From RUG563 sp964549135 (lineage in GTDB: Bacteria > Bacillota > Clostridia > Christensenellales > Aristaeellaceae), in contig CAZJUJ010000045.1 in NCBI GenBank assembly GCA_964549135.1, positions 1-22,568 of the forward strand: DNA of 22,568 nt, in the 5' to 3' direction. Below are positions 6,626 through 13,236 of the stretch, piece after piece (position 1 is the stretch's first letter; each line of letters starts with the position of its first letter). The position numbers and the translations under genes were made by a program. The notes under the pieces are model-generated. The model saw only the letters and a list, made by a program, of their open reading frames with translations, made no database searches and was not told the origin of the DNA.

Positions 6626-7636
6626 ATGGCAAAGATGAAAGCGGTAATCACGGTAGCCCCCGGGAAGAGCGTCATTCGGGAGATTGAAAAGCCGGTAATG
6701 GATGACGATTCCGTCATGATCAAGATCAAGTACTGCGGCGTATGCCATTCCGAGCATTGGGATTGGGCGCATTGCCAGCAGGAAACCGGCTTTGGCCATG
6801 AGCCCATGGGCGTGATCGTAGAAGTGGGCAAGAACGTAAAGGATTTCAAGGTGGGCGATCGGGTCAGCGGCCTGTGGGGCAGCACCCTGCCCGGCGCGGG
6901 CGCCATGGTGGAATATTCCGTGGCCAACGTATCCAAGAGCACGCTGATCAAGCTGCCCGATGATATCCGGGATGAGGATCTGATCGTGGAGCCCCTCTCC
7001 TGCATGTTCAGCGCGGTAAGCAAGGTGGAATGCTCCATGCCGGGCACCCGCGTGTGCGTGGTAGGCTGCGGCTATATGGGCTGCGGCGCTATCAGCCTAC
7101 TGAGAATGCGGGGCTGCCGGGTGACGGCGGTGGATATCCGCGAAAGCAGCCGCCAGGATGCGCTGAAATACGGCGCGGAGGAGGCCCTGAGCCCCGAAGA
7201 AGCCATTGCCAAGTATATTACAGCCTATAAGGGCGAAAATCAGCTGGAGGCCGGCTTCGAAGTGGTCTGCGAATGGGCGGAAACCAATGAATCGCTGGAT
7301 CTGGCCATCCGGCTGACCAAGATGTGCGGGCAATTGTGCGTGGGCGCGTATCATACCGGCCCCAAGCGGGAAGTGGATATGCAGACCCTGGGCGTCAAGG
7401 CCATCCGTCTCTACAACACCCATCCCCGTGAATGGTGGCTTTCCGTAAACGGCGCGCATAACAGCGTGGAAATGCTGGAGAGCGGCCAGTGGAAGTATCG
7501 GGATATCCCCACCATGGTGTATCCCATGGATCAGTTTGACCGCGCTCAGGCGGAGCTGGAGACCAAATTCGGCCATCATATGAAGGCTGTTATCAACATG
7601 GAAATGGAAACCGGCACGCCGTATCTGGCCAAGTAA
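6626..7636 (+). CDS. Zinc-type medium-chain dehydrogenase (sorbitol/alcohol dehydrogenase-like)
   Basis: A 336-residue MDR-family oxidoreductase, probably oxidising a sugar, polyol or sugar derivative with NAD. Visible catalytic zinc ligands are Cys37 (YCGVCHSE), His58-Glu59 (GFGHEP) and Glu122 (EPLSC). The nucleotide-binding loop is G147-C-G-Y-M-G152, followed by acidic Asp170 (TAVDIRES), which favours NAD over NADP. The four-cysteine structural zinc lobe usual in this family is missing: the segment after GDRV contains no Cys cluster. A GGAGG at 6613-6617 precedes ATG 6626, and the gene follows the GH30 stop by only 33 bases, so it is co-transcribed. A TATAAT at 6595-6600 has no convincing -35 box. 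Substrate unknown; context points to the sugar released by GH30. Confidence 0.85.
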   Translation: MAKMKAVITVAPGKSVIREIEKPVMDDDSVMIKIKYCGVCHSEHWDWAHCQQETGFGHEPMGVIVEVGKNVKDFKVGDRVSGLWGSTLPGAGAMVEYSVANVSKSTLIKLPDDIRDEDLIVEPLSCMFSAVSKVECSMPGTRVCVVGCGYMGCGAISLLRMRGCRVTAVDIRESSRQDALKYGAEEALSPEEAIAKYITAYKGENQLEAGFEVVCEWAETNESLDLAIRLTKMCGQLCVGAYHTGPKREVDMQTLGVKAIRLYNTHPREWWLSVNGAHNSVEMLESGQWKYRDIPTMVYPMDQFDRAQAELETKFGHHMKAVINMEMETGTPYLAK

Positions 7637-7648
7637 GCAGAAAAAAAG

Positions 7649-7682
7649 CAGGGAAAACGGGGGGCTTCCTCCGTTTTCCCTG
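7649..7682. other. Strong hairpin between dehydrogenase and rpiB
   Basis: CAGGGAAAACGG (7649-7660) pairs perfectly with CCGTTTTCCCTG (7671-7682). On the plus strand no T run follows. An A run precedes it (7641-7647), so it has terminator form only on the minus strand, where no gene is seen nearby. More likely it is a processing or stabilising element splitting the operon mRNA. Confidence 0.5.
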
Positions 7683-7693
7683 TATGCATCCAG

Positions 7694-7723
7694 GGGGCTG
7701 CTTGGCCCCGGCCATTATTTTTT
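7694..7723 (+). terminator. Possible weak terminator before rpiB
   Basis: GGGGC (7694-7698) and GCCCC (7705-7709) can pair around a short loop. A T-rich run (TTATTTTTT, 7715-7723) follows after six bases. The stem is short and the T run displaced, so termination would be partial; it may only tune expression of rpiB and the kinase. Confidence 0.3.
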
Positions 7724-7741
7724 CCAAATAAGGAGAAGCAT

Positions 7742-8194
7742 ATGAAAATCGCAATCGGCAGCGATCATGTGGGCTATCAGCTGAAGCTGAAAACCATCGA
7801 GCATCTCAGGCAGCTGGGCCATGAGGTGCAGGATGTGGGCACGGACAGCCAGGAGCGCTGCAATTATCCCGTTTATGGGCAGCGGGCAGCCCTGTTAGTG
7901 GCAGGGGGCCAGGCGGACAGGGGCATTCTGATCTGCGGCACCGGGGTGGGCATTTCCCTGGCCGCCAACAAGGTAAAGGGCATCCGCGCCGTGGTATGCA
8001 GCGAATCCTATTCCGCCGCCCTGTCCCGGGCGCATAATAACACCAATATGCTGGCCTTTGGCGCCCGCGTGGTGGGTGAAGCCGTGGCCATGCAGATTGT
8101 GGATGCCTTCCTGACCACGGAATACGAGGGCGGCAGGCATCAGACGCGTATTGATATGCTGGCCGCCATTGAGCGGGGAGAGGTGGTAGAATGA
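7742..8194 (+). CDS. rpiB: Ribose-5-phosphate isomerase B / sugar-phosphate isomerase (RpiB/LacAB family)
   Basis: A 150-residue cytoplasmic aldose-ketose isomerase of full normal length. RpiB-type enzymes interconvert ribose 5-phosphate and ribulose 5-phosphate, and some act on allose 6-phosphate or galactose 6-phosphate. Family marks: IAIGSDHVGYQLK at the N-terminus, the catalytic Cys65 in ILICGTGVGISLAANK, and the HNNTNMLAFGARVVG phosphate-binding segment. AGGAG at 7731-7735 precedes ATG 7742. Its stop overlaps the kinase start as ATGA (8191-8194), so the two products are translationally coupled and probably act on one pathway. Because it sits in a glycosidase operon with a kinase, a role on a special hexose phosphate rather than in the pentose pathway is plausible (inference). 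Confidence 0.9.
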   Translation: MKIAIGSDHVGYQLKLKTIEHLRQLGHEVQDVGTDSQERCNYPVYGQRAALLVAGGQADRGILICGTGVGISLAANKVKGIRAVVCSESYSAALSRAHNNTNMLAFGARVVGEAVAMQIVDAFLTTEYEGGRHQTRIDMLAAIERGEVVE

Positions 8195-9090
8195 GGCTCG
8201 GCATCGATATCGGCGGCACCAAGGCCAATATTCTGCTGCTGGATGCGGATGAAAGCATCCGCCTGTCTGACCGCGTTGAAACGGGCACATCGGAAAATTG
8301 CGAGGGCACCATCCGGCGCATCTGCGGCCGGCTGGAAAACATGCTGGCGCAGGTAGGCCTGACGGCAAAGGATATTGCCTTTGCGGGGGCAGGCGTGCCG
8401 GGCACCGTCGATCCCACCGGCAGCATCGTTGTAAACGCCCCCAATCTGGGCTGGCAGAATGAGCCCGTCAGCGCATATTTTGAAAAATATGCCGGGCTTC
8501 AGGTGACGCTGGTGCAGGATACCCGCGCCGCGGCCTGGGCGGAGGCCCGGAAAATGCCCGAAAGGAAATGCGTGGTCTGCGTGACGCTGGGCACGGGCAT
8601 CGGCTGCGGCATCGTGCTGAACGGGCATATCTGGCATGGCGCGCTGGGCACAGCCGGGGAAATCGGGCATATTCCCGTGCTGCCGGGCGGGCGCAGATGC
8701 AACTGCAGGAAAACGGGCTGCATGGAGGCCTATGCCTCGGGCACCGGCCTTGGGAAAACAGCCCGGGAGAGAGAAATTGCCGAGGATTGCCAGGGCCTCT
8801 TCCGTTTGGCCCAGGAGGGCAGCCCTGCGGCCCGGGCGGCCATTGACGAGGCGGTTTGCTTTGCCGCCCAGGCGCTGACCGCCGTTGTCAATATCCTTTC
8901 GCCGGATGCGCTGCTTTTCAGCGGCGGCCTGGCGGAGCAGAAGGAGCTTTTTGTTGATCCGATCATGCGGAAGCTCAAGGAAATGGCCTATGCCCAGGCC
9001 ATGGATGAAAAGCTGCTTGTGGGCATGGCCTCTCTGGGCGGCAACGCCCCGGCGATTGGCGCGGCCTTCCTGGATGAATCGGAGGCATGA
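8191..9090 (+). CDS. ROK-family sugar kinase
   Basis: A 299-residue ATP-dependent sugar kinase of the ROK family (glucokinase, allokinase, fructokinase and N-acetylhexosamine kinase relatives). The N-terminal phosphate loop is IDIGGTK (residues 5-11). The zinc motif is intact, with His160, Cys170, Cys172 and Cys177 in GEIGH...CNCRKTGC. The catalytic Asp is probably in LVQDTRAAAWAE, and a second phosphate motif is VTLGTGIGCG. There is no DNA-binding N-terminus, so it is a kinase and not a NagC-type repressor. The start ATG lies inside the rpiB stop (ATGA overlap). Last gene of the operon; a strong terminator follows. With rpiB it resembles the allose-6-phosphate isomerase/allokinase pair, but the matching epimerase gene is absent here. 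Confidence 0.92.
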   Translation: MRLGIDIGGTKANILLLDADESIRLSDRVETGTSENCEGTIRRICGRLENMLAQVGLTAKDIAFAGAGVPGTVDPTGSIVVNAPNLGWQNEPVSAYFEKYAGLQVTLVQDTRAAAWAEARKMPERKCVVCVTLGTGIGCGIVLNGHIWHGALGTAGEIGHIPVLPGGRRCNCRKTGCMEAYASGTGLGKTAREREIAEDCQGLFRLAQEGSPAARAAIDEAVCFAAQALTAVVNILSPDALLFSGGLAEQKELFVDPIMRKLKEMAYAQAMDEKLLVGMASLGGNAPAIGAAFLDESEA

Positions 9091-9129
9091 CGCGGGGCTG
9101 AAGGAATCATCCCATATAATAAGAAGGAA

Positions 9130-9198
9130 GAAAGCCGCTCTGCCGCCGGGAAAAGGGAAGGAAAATGCCCCGCCCGGGCAGGCGGCTTTCTGCTTTTT
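9130..9198 (+). terminator. Terminator of the GH30-dehydrogenase-rpiB-kinase operon
   Basis: GAAAGCCGC (9130-9138) pairs with GCGGCTTTC (9182-9190), extended inward by TGCC/GGCA and CGGG/CCCG. It is followed by TGCTTTTTCC. It begins 40 bases after the kinase stop and is the best Rho-independent terminator in the first half of the window. Confidence 0.8.
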
Positions 9199-9231
9199 CC
9201 ATTCCGCATGACGGGAACGGGAGAAAAAGGC

Positions 9232-9260
9232 TTGATTTTGCGCATCGAATCGGCTATAGT
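9232..9260 (+). promoter_or_regulatory. Promoter of the LacI-family regulator gene
   Basis: TTGATT (9232-9237), 17-base spacer, TATAGT (9255-9260). Start of transcription is expected near 9267, about 80 bases before ATG 9350. It sits just after the operon terminator, so the regulator is transcribed on its own. Confidence 0.65.
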
Positions 9261-9349
9261 AGAGACGGGCCGTTTTCGCCTTTCGGGGGAACGGCGCCGG
9301 AGAATGAACCCATGCTTCGATCGGTGGGGCATGGCTGGGGGAATGGCGG

Positions 9350-10381
9350 ATGAGAAATGTAACGATCAAGGATGTGGCCGCGTGTGCCGGCGTTTCTGCG
9401 GCGTGCGTATCGCGTGTGCTGCGGGGCAATGGCTATGTTTCCGAAGAAAAAAGGAAAAGGGTGCTGGATGCCGTTCAGCAGCTCGGCTATCGTTCCCTGG
9501 CGGAGCAGCCCGCCATCCTCCGGGAAAATATGGGGGCCCGTTTCATTGCGCTCTTTACGCTGAATAATTCCCACCCGCTCTTCTGCCGCATATCGGAAAA
9601 TATCTCCCGGATCGCCTGCGCCGAGAAATGCTATACCGCCATGATTTATGTGCATGCGGGCATGACGGGGGAGGAACTGAAGGAGCAGATGGAGGATCTG
9701 CTGCAATTGGGGGCCAGGGGCTTTATCTTTAACGCCCTGTCCGACGCCATTGATTTTTTCCCCATCCGCAAGTATCTCCAATCCCTGTCGGTGCCGCTGG
9801 TGATGATCGAAAGAACGGCGGATATTTTTAATATCAGCAAGATTCTGATCAATGCCCGGGAGGCACTGTTTCTGGCGGTGCAGCATCTGGCCAGAAATAA
9901 CCACAAAAACATTCTTTTTATCGGGCCGGAGGCGCTGACCAGCGTGGAAAAATCCCGGTATGAGGGCTTCCAGTACGGCCTTGAGGCCTTTGATCTATCC
10001 CAGGGGGCGGCTTATTTCCCCGTTCCGCGCTATACCGCCCTGGCGGGCGAAAACGCCATGACCGAATATCTGAAGGGGCATCCCCTGCCGGATGCCATTA
10101 TCGCCGCCGATGAAATCCTGCTGGGCGTGATGCGGTATTTTTCCGAAAAGGGGATCCGCGTTCCCGGGGATGTATCGCTGATTGGGCTGGATAACACCTT
10201 TTCCGCCCAGACGATTCCGCCGGTTACTACCCTGGCCTTCCCTGAAAAGCAGATGGGCAGCATTGCCGTGGATATGATCCTGCATGGGGACAGCGAAAGC
10301 GAGGTGCATACCGCCCGGGAGGTGCGGCTTTCCCCCTATCTGATCGAGCGGGCCTCCGTTTGCTGCCGTTCCCGGGAATGA
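9350..10381 (+). CDS. LacI-family transcriptional regulator
   Basis: A 343-residue sugar-responsive DNA-binding regulator. The helix-turn-helix and hinge are at residues about 4-50 (VTIKDVAACAGVSAACVSRVL, then a GYVSEEKR stretch and AVQQLGYR). A periplasmic-binding-protein-like sensor domain follows (ARFIALFTLNN..., DAIIAADEILLGVMRYFSEKGI, VSLIGLDNT, VTTLAFPEKQMG). The length is normal. The ATG at 9350 is chosen because it starts the HTH exactly; the ribosome site is only a G-rich stretch (GGGGGAATGGCGG). It lies downstream of the importer and glycosidase operons and is the likely regulator of the shared control region at 3942-4045. Effector unknown; binding sites untested. Confidence 0.92.
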   Translation: MRNVTIKDVAACAGVSAACVSRVLRGNGYVSEEKRKRVLDAVQQLGYRSLAEQPAILRENMGARFIALFTLNNSHPLFCRISENISRIACAEKCYTAMIYVHAGMTGEELKEQMEDLLQLGARGFIFNALSDAIDFFPIRKYLQSLSVPLVMIERTADIFNISKILINAREALFLAVQHLARNNHKNILFIGPEALTSVEKSRYEGFQYGLEAFDLSQGAAYFPVPRYTALAGENAMTEYLKGHPLPDAIIAADEILLGVMRYFSEKGIRVPGDVSLIGLDNTFSAQTIPPVTTLAFPEKQMGSIAVDMILHGDSESEVHTAREVRLSPYLIERASVCCRSRE

Positions 10382-10396
10382 GCAGCGCCGCCTTTG

Positions 10397-10446
10397 GGGC
10401 GATGGCATGGAGCAAAATGCCGCCGCCCTTTTCTTTTATTCTTTTT
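10397..10446 (+). terminator. Terminator of the LacI-family gene, overlapping the AraC gene end
   Basis: GGGCGATGGCAT (10397-10408) pairs with ATGCCGCCGCCC (10417-10428) with one mismatch and one wobble. It is followed by TTTTCTTTTATTCTTTTTT. The two genes converge, and the T tail runs into the last codons of the AraC-type gene on the other strand. Confidence 0.75.
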
Positions 10447-11245
10447 TCAGGGAATGTGGCGTTTTGCCCATGTATTTTTTAAAGACCCGGCAGAAATAGG
10501 AGCAATCCCGGAAGCCCACGGCCTCGGCGCAGTCGCTGACGCTGATGGGGGTATTGATGAGCATTTCCGCCGCCCGATCCAGGCGAATCTGCAATTGGCA
10601 ATGATAGGGCGAAACGCCGAAGCGGGCCTTGAAAAGATGCAGAAAGCGATTGCGGCTGACATAGCACATGCCCGCATACAGCCCCAGATCAATGGGCTCC
10701 CGGAAATGCTGCTGCATGTAGGCGCGCACCCGATCCAGCCCCTCATGATTGGGGCCGGGCAGGGCAACGCGGCTGGCGCTCTGCATGATCATGGAAAGCA
10801 GCAGCAGCAATTGGCTTTCGCTGATCCGGTCGCTGTAGGGCTCCTTGGCGAAATGGGCGTTCTGCAGGCGATGAAAGGCCTGCTCAAATTCCTGGGGCTG
10901 ATGCATGCGGATCACCGCCGCCCGTCCCTGATTCAGGGGAGAGAGCATGGCGCAGGCCGTGCCGGAAAAATGCGTCCAGAGCAGCAGCGTCTTTTCCCCC
11001 CGGCGGAAATAATAATGCTGGCGCATCCGGGGGAAATAGAGAATCAGGCTGCCCGGGCCTACGGCAAATTCCTGCCCATCCTCCTCATAATAGCCCATGC
11101 CCTGGCTGATATACTGAATGGCATAATCCACCCGGCCCTTTTCCCGCAGGGTATCCGAATCGCGCTCATAGAGCCATTGCCCGCCGCAGCTGTTGACACA
11201 GAGATATTCGCTGGATTCGTATTCGGAGGAATAAATTTCCGCCAT
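10436..11245 (-). CDS. AraC-family transcriptional regulator
   Basis: A 269-residue regulator with an N-terminal cupin-type sensor (residues about 25-130; WLYERDSDTLREKGRVDYAI, then GPGSLILYFPRMRQHYYF) and a C-terminal double helix-turn-helix (about 165-269; LYAGMCYVSRNRFLHLFKARFG, then SVSDCAEAVGFRDCSYFCRVFKK). This layout is typical of regulators of plant or host sugar use. It diverges from the GH123-like gene, with promoters for both in the 125-base gap, so it is the likely controller of that gene and of itself. The start ATG (11245) has GGAAGGGGGG upstream. The stop overlaps the T tail of the convergent LacI terminator. Confidence 0.92.
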   Translation of the reverse strand: MAEIYSSEYESSEYLCVNSCGGQWLYERDSDTLREKGRVDYAIQYISQGMGYYEEDGQEFAVGPGSLILYFPRMRQHYYFRRGEKTLLLWTHFSGTACAMLSPLNQGRAAVIRMHQPQEFEQAFHRLQNAHFAKEPYSDRISESQLLLLLSMIMQSASRVALPGPNHEGLDRVRAYMQQHFREPIDLGLYAGMCYVSRNRFLHLFKARFGVSPYHCQLQIRLDRAAEMLINTPISVSDCAEAVGFRDCSYFCRVFKKYMGKTPHSLKKE

Positions 11246-11278
11246 GGGGAGCCCCCCTTCCCTTGATCTGCATGGGAT

Positions 11279-11307
11279 AGTATAATCCGCTGCTTCAGGG
11301 CTGTCAA
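11279..11307 (-). promoter_or_regulatory. Promoter of the AraC-family gene
   Basis: On the minus strand: TTGACA (11307-11302), 17-base spacer, TATACT (11284-11279). The transcript should start near 11272, about 27 bases before the ATG at 11245. The -35 box is a full consensus match. Confidence 0.75.
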
Positions 11308-11341
11308 TAACAGGATTGTCCTATTTTTCGCCATTCCTGTT
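11307..11341. promoter_or_regulatory. Candidate AraC-type operator region between divergent promoters
   Basis: AACAGGA (11309-11315) and TCCTGTT (11335-11341) are inverted repeats spaced by 19 bases, filling the gap between the two -35 boxes. A smaller AGGA-TTG-TCCT palindrome lies at 11312-11322. The position suits a regulator controlling both directions; which protein binds is inference. Confidence 0.4.
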
Positions 11342-11343
11342 GC

Positions 11344-11372
11344 TTTACGGACGGGAAAAGGGGCGATATAAT
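11344..11372 (+). promoter_or_regulatory. Promoter of the GH123-like gene
   Basis: TTTACG (11344-11349), 17-base spacer, perfect TATAAT (11367-11372). Transcription is expected near 11379. The ATG at 11371 lies inside the -10 box and so cannot be the translation start, which supports ATG 11425. The imperfect -35 box fits an activator-dependent promoter. Confidence 0.7.
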
Positions 11373-11424
11373 GAAAACAGAAATATCCTATCATACATGG
11401 CATAGCCAGAAGGAGAAATCACCG

Positions 11425-13119
11425 ATGCTTGAAACCAGGATTCTTTCTTCCCTGCACAAGGTAGCTCCCCAGCATTGCCCGGAAGCGCCCCTGACCGCCC
11501 TTTCCGGGCTGCAGAATGAGCCCCTTTCCTTCCAACTGGCCTATAAGCTGGCCCCCGGCGAATTCCGCACCCGCCCCATTTATCCCCGGGTGGAAAGCGA
11601 ATTGCCGCTGAATATGTATTCCGTGGGCTATGTGCCGGTGCTGCATACCGATGTGGGCATCCCCGATACCCCCGCTCCCGGCGGCCTTGTCGGCGATATT
11701 CTTCTGCCCAAGAAGATCAATCCCGAACTGGAGCATAAGGGCTATCCCTGGCAGACCATGTATTTTGAAAAGGGCGAAAAGGTCACGCTGAACGCCGCCA
11801 ATGATGCCTGGCAGGCCCTGTGGTTCACCGTCAATGAAGACGGCAGGACCATCGCTCCCGGCAGCTATCCCATCCGCATTTCCCTGTATGATTCCTTTAC
11901 CGGCGAAAAGCTGGGAGAAGACAGCATCGAAATCAATGTGATTAGCGCCTCTCTTCCCAAGCAGCGGCTCAAGTATACCAACTGGTTCCATTGCGATTGC
12001 CTGGCGGATTTCTATCATGTGGAAATCTTCAGCGAGCCCTTCTTTGAAATCATGCGGGGCCAGGTGGCCTGCGCCGTCAAAAACGGCATGAACATGATCC
12101 TCACCCCCTTCTTCACCCCGCCCCTTGATACCCCCGTGGGGGATGAGCGCATGACCGCCCAATTGGTGAAGGTCTATCAGATCAACGGCGTTTATTCCTT
12201 TGATTTTTCGCTGCTGAAGAAATTCCTGGATATCTGCCGCCAGGAGGGCATGGAATATTTTGAGCATTCCCATCTTTTCACCCAGTGGGGCTCCAAGGCC
12301 GCGCCCAAGATCATGGCCACCGTGGACGGGGTGGAAAAGCGCATCATGGGCTGGGATACCCCGGCCGACGGCCCGGAATACACCGCTTTCCTGGATGCCT
12401 ATCTGCCTGCGGTAAAGAAATTCCTGGCGGGCGAGGGCCTGGAGGGCAAGGTGCTTTTCCATATTTCGGATGAGCCCGATGACAAGAATGCGGATTATTA
12501 CCGCAAGGCCAAGGCGGTTGTCAGCCGTCATCTGGCGGGCGCGCTCTGCGGCGATGCGCTTTCCCATTATCTGTTCTATGAGGAGGGCCTGGTGGAAACC
12601 CCCATCGTGGCCACCCATCATATTGAGGAATTCCTGGGCCGCTGCGATCATCTCTGGGCCTATTATACCGGCGGGCAGATTCAGGATGGCCTGGGCAATC
12701 GCCTGCTGATCACCCCGCCCGAGCGCAACCGCGTGCTGGGCCTGGAAATGTATGCCCATCATATCGAGGGCTTCCTCCATTGGGCCTACAATAACTATTA
12801 TGATCTTCTGAGCCAGGGCCTCTTTGATCCCAAGTTCAATCCCTGCGGCTACAACAATAACCCCGGCACCACCTACATGGTCTATCCCGGCGGGGATGGC
12901 CAGCCCCTCCAGTCCACCCGCCAGAAGGTATTTGCCGAGGGTATTCTGGATATCCGCGCCCTGGAGCTGCTGGAAAGCCTGGCGGGCCGGGCAGCCTGTG
13001 ATGAACTGCTGGAAAAGCATTTCGGCAAGGTAGATTTCCATACCGCGCCCCGGAATCCCGAGCATCTGCTGGCCTTCCGCCGGGAGGTCAACGAGGCTAT
13101 TGCAAAAAAGCTGCAATAA
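11425..13119 (+). CDS. GH123/DUF4091-like cytoplasmic glycosidase candidate
   Basis: A 564-residue protein with an N-terminal beta-sandwich (about 1-180; NEPLSFQLAYKLAPGEF, LWFTVNEDGRTIAPGSYPI) and a TIM-barrel-like centre with a C-terminal DUF4091-type segment. The pair Asp349-Glu350 in HISDEPDD matches the adjacent Asp-Glu used by GH123 N-acetyl-galactosaminidases in substrate-assisted catalysis. Other family-like patches are YTNWFHCDCLADFY and HWAYNNYYD. No signal peptide is seen, so it works on imported or internal substrate. AGGAG at 11411-11415 precedes ATG 11425; the longer frame starting at 11371 is excluded by the promoter. It is divergent from the AraC gene. Assignment to GH123 itself is uncertain; many DUF4091 proteins have no tested activity. 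Confidence 0.75.
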   Translation: MLETRILSSLHKVAPQHCPEAPLTALSGLQNEPLSFQLAYKLAPGEFRTRPIYPRVESELPLNMYSVGYVPVLHTDVGIPDTPAPGGLVGDILLPKKINPELEHKGYPWQTMYFEKGEKVTLNAANDAWQALWFTVNEDGRTIAPGSYPIRISLYDSFTGEKLGEDSIEINVISASLPKQRLKYTNWFHCDCLADFYHVEIFSEPFFEIMRGQVACAVKNGMNMILTPFFTPPLDTPVGDERMTAQLVKVYQINGVYSFDFSLLKKFLDICRQEGMEYFEHSHLFTQWGSKAAPKIMATVDGVEKRIMGWDTPADGPEYTAFLDAYLPAVKKFLAGEGLEGKVLFHISDEPDDKNADYYRKAKAVVSRHLAGALCGDALSHYLFYEEGLVETPIVATHHIEEFLGRCDHLWAYYTGGQIQDGLGNRLLITPPERNRVLGLEMYAHHIEGFLHWAYNNYYDLLSQGLFDPKFNPCGYNNNPGTTYMVYPGGDGQPLQSTRQKVFAEGILDIRALELLESLAGRAACDELLEKHFGKVDFHTAPRNPEHLLAFRREVNEAIAKKLQ

Positions 13120-13128
13120 TGCGATAAT
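13100..13128 (+). promoter_or_regulatory. Possible promoter reading into the GNAT gene leader
   Basis: TTGCAA (13100-13105), 17-base spacer, GATAAT (13123-13128), overlapping the end of the GH123-like gene. If active, its transcript would start near 13135 and cross the hairpin at 13166-13199 before the GNAT start, making that hairpin a leader element. Both hexamers are imperfect. Confidence 0.35.
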
Positions 13129-13165
13129 AGAGGCCGAGCGAAGCTTTCGCTGAGGCAGAAAACAG

Positions 13166-13204
13166 GGAGGAATCGCCTGGAAAGCCGGGCGGTTCCTCCT
13201 TCTT
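13166..13204 (+). terminator. Terminator downstream of the GH123-like gene
   Basis: GGAGGAATCGCC (13166-13177) pairs with GGCGGTTCCTCC (13188-13199) with one G-T pair, and TGG/CCG can extend it. A T-rich run (TTCTTTACTT) follows. It lies 47 bases after the stop codon and 33 bases before the next gene. Confidence 0.7.
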
Positions 13205-13236
13205 TACTTCCTTGCAGGAAAGGAGCAGAGGAGATA

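Noticed and set aside
8191..9090. NagC/XylR-type ROK repressor
   Set aside because: There is no N-terminal helix-turn-helix; the length and DIGGTK at the very start fit a kinase.
11371..11424. Upstream ATG at 11371 as start of the GH123-like gene
   Set aside because: It lies within the TATAAT of the promoter; AGGAG at 11411 points to ATG 11425.
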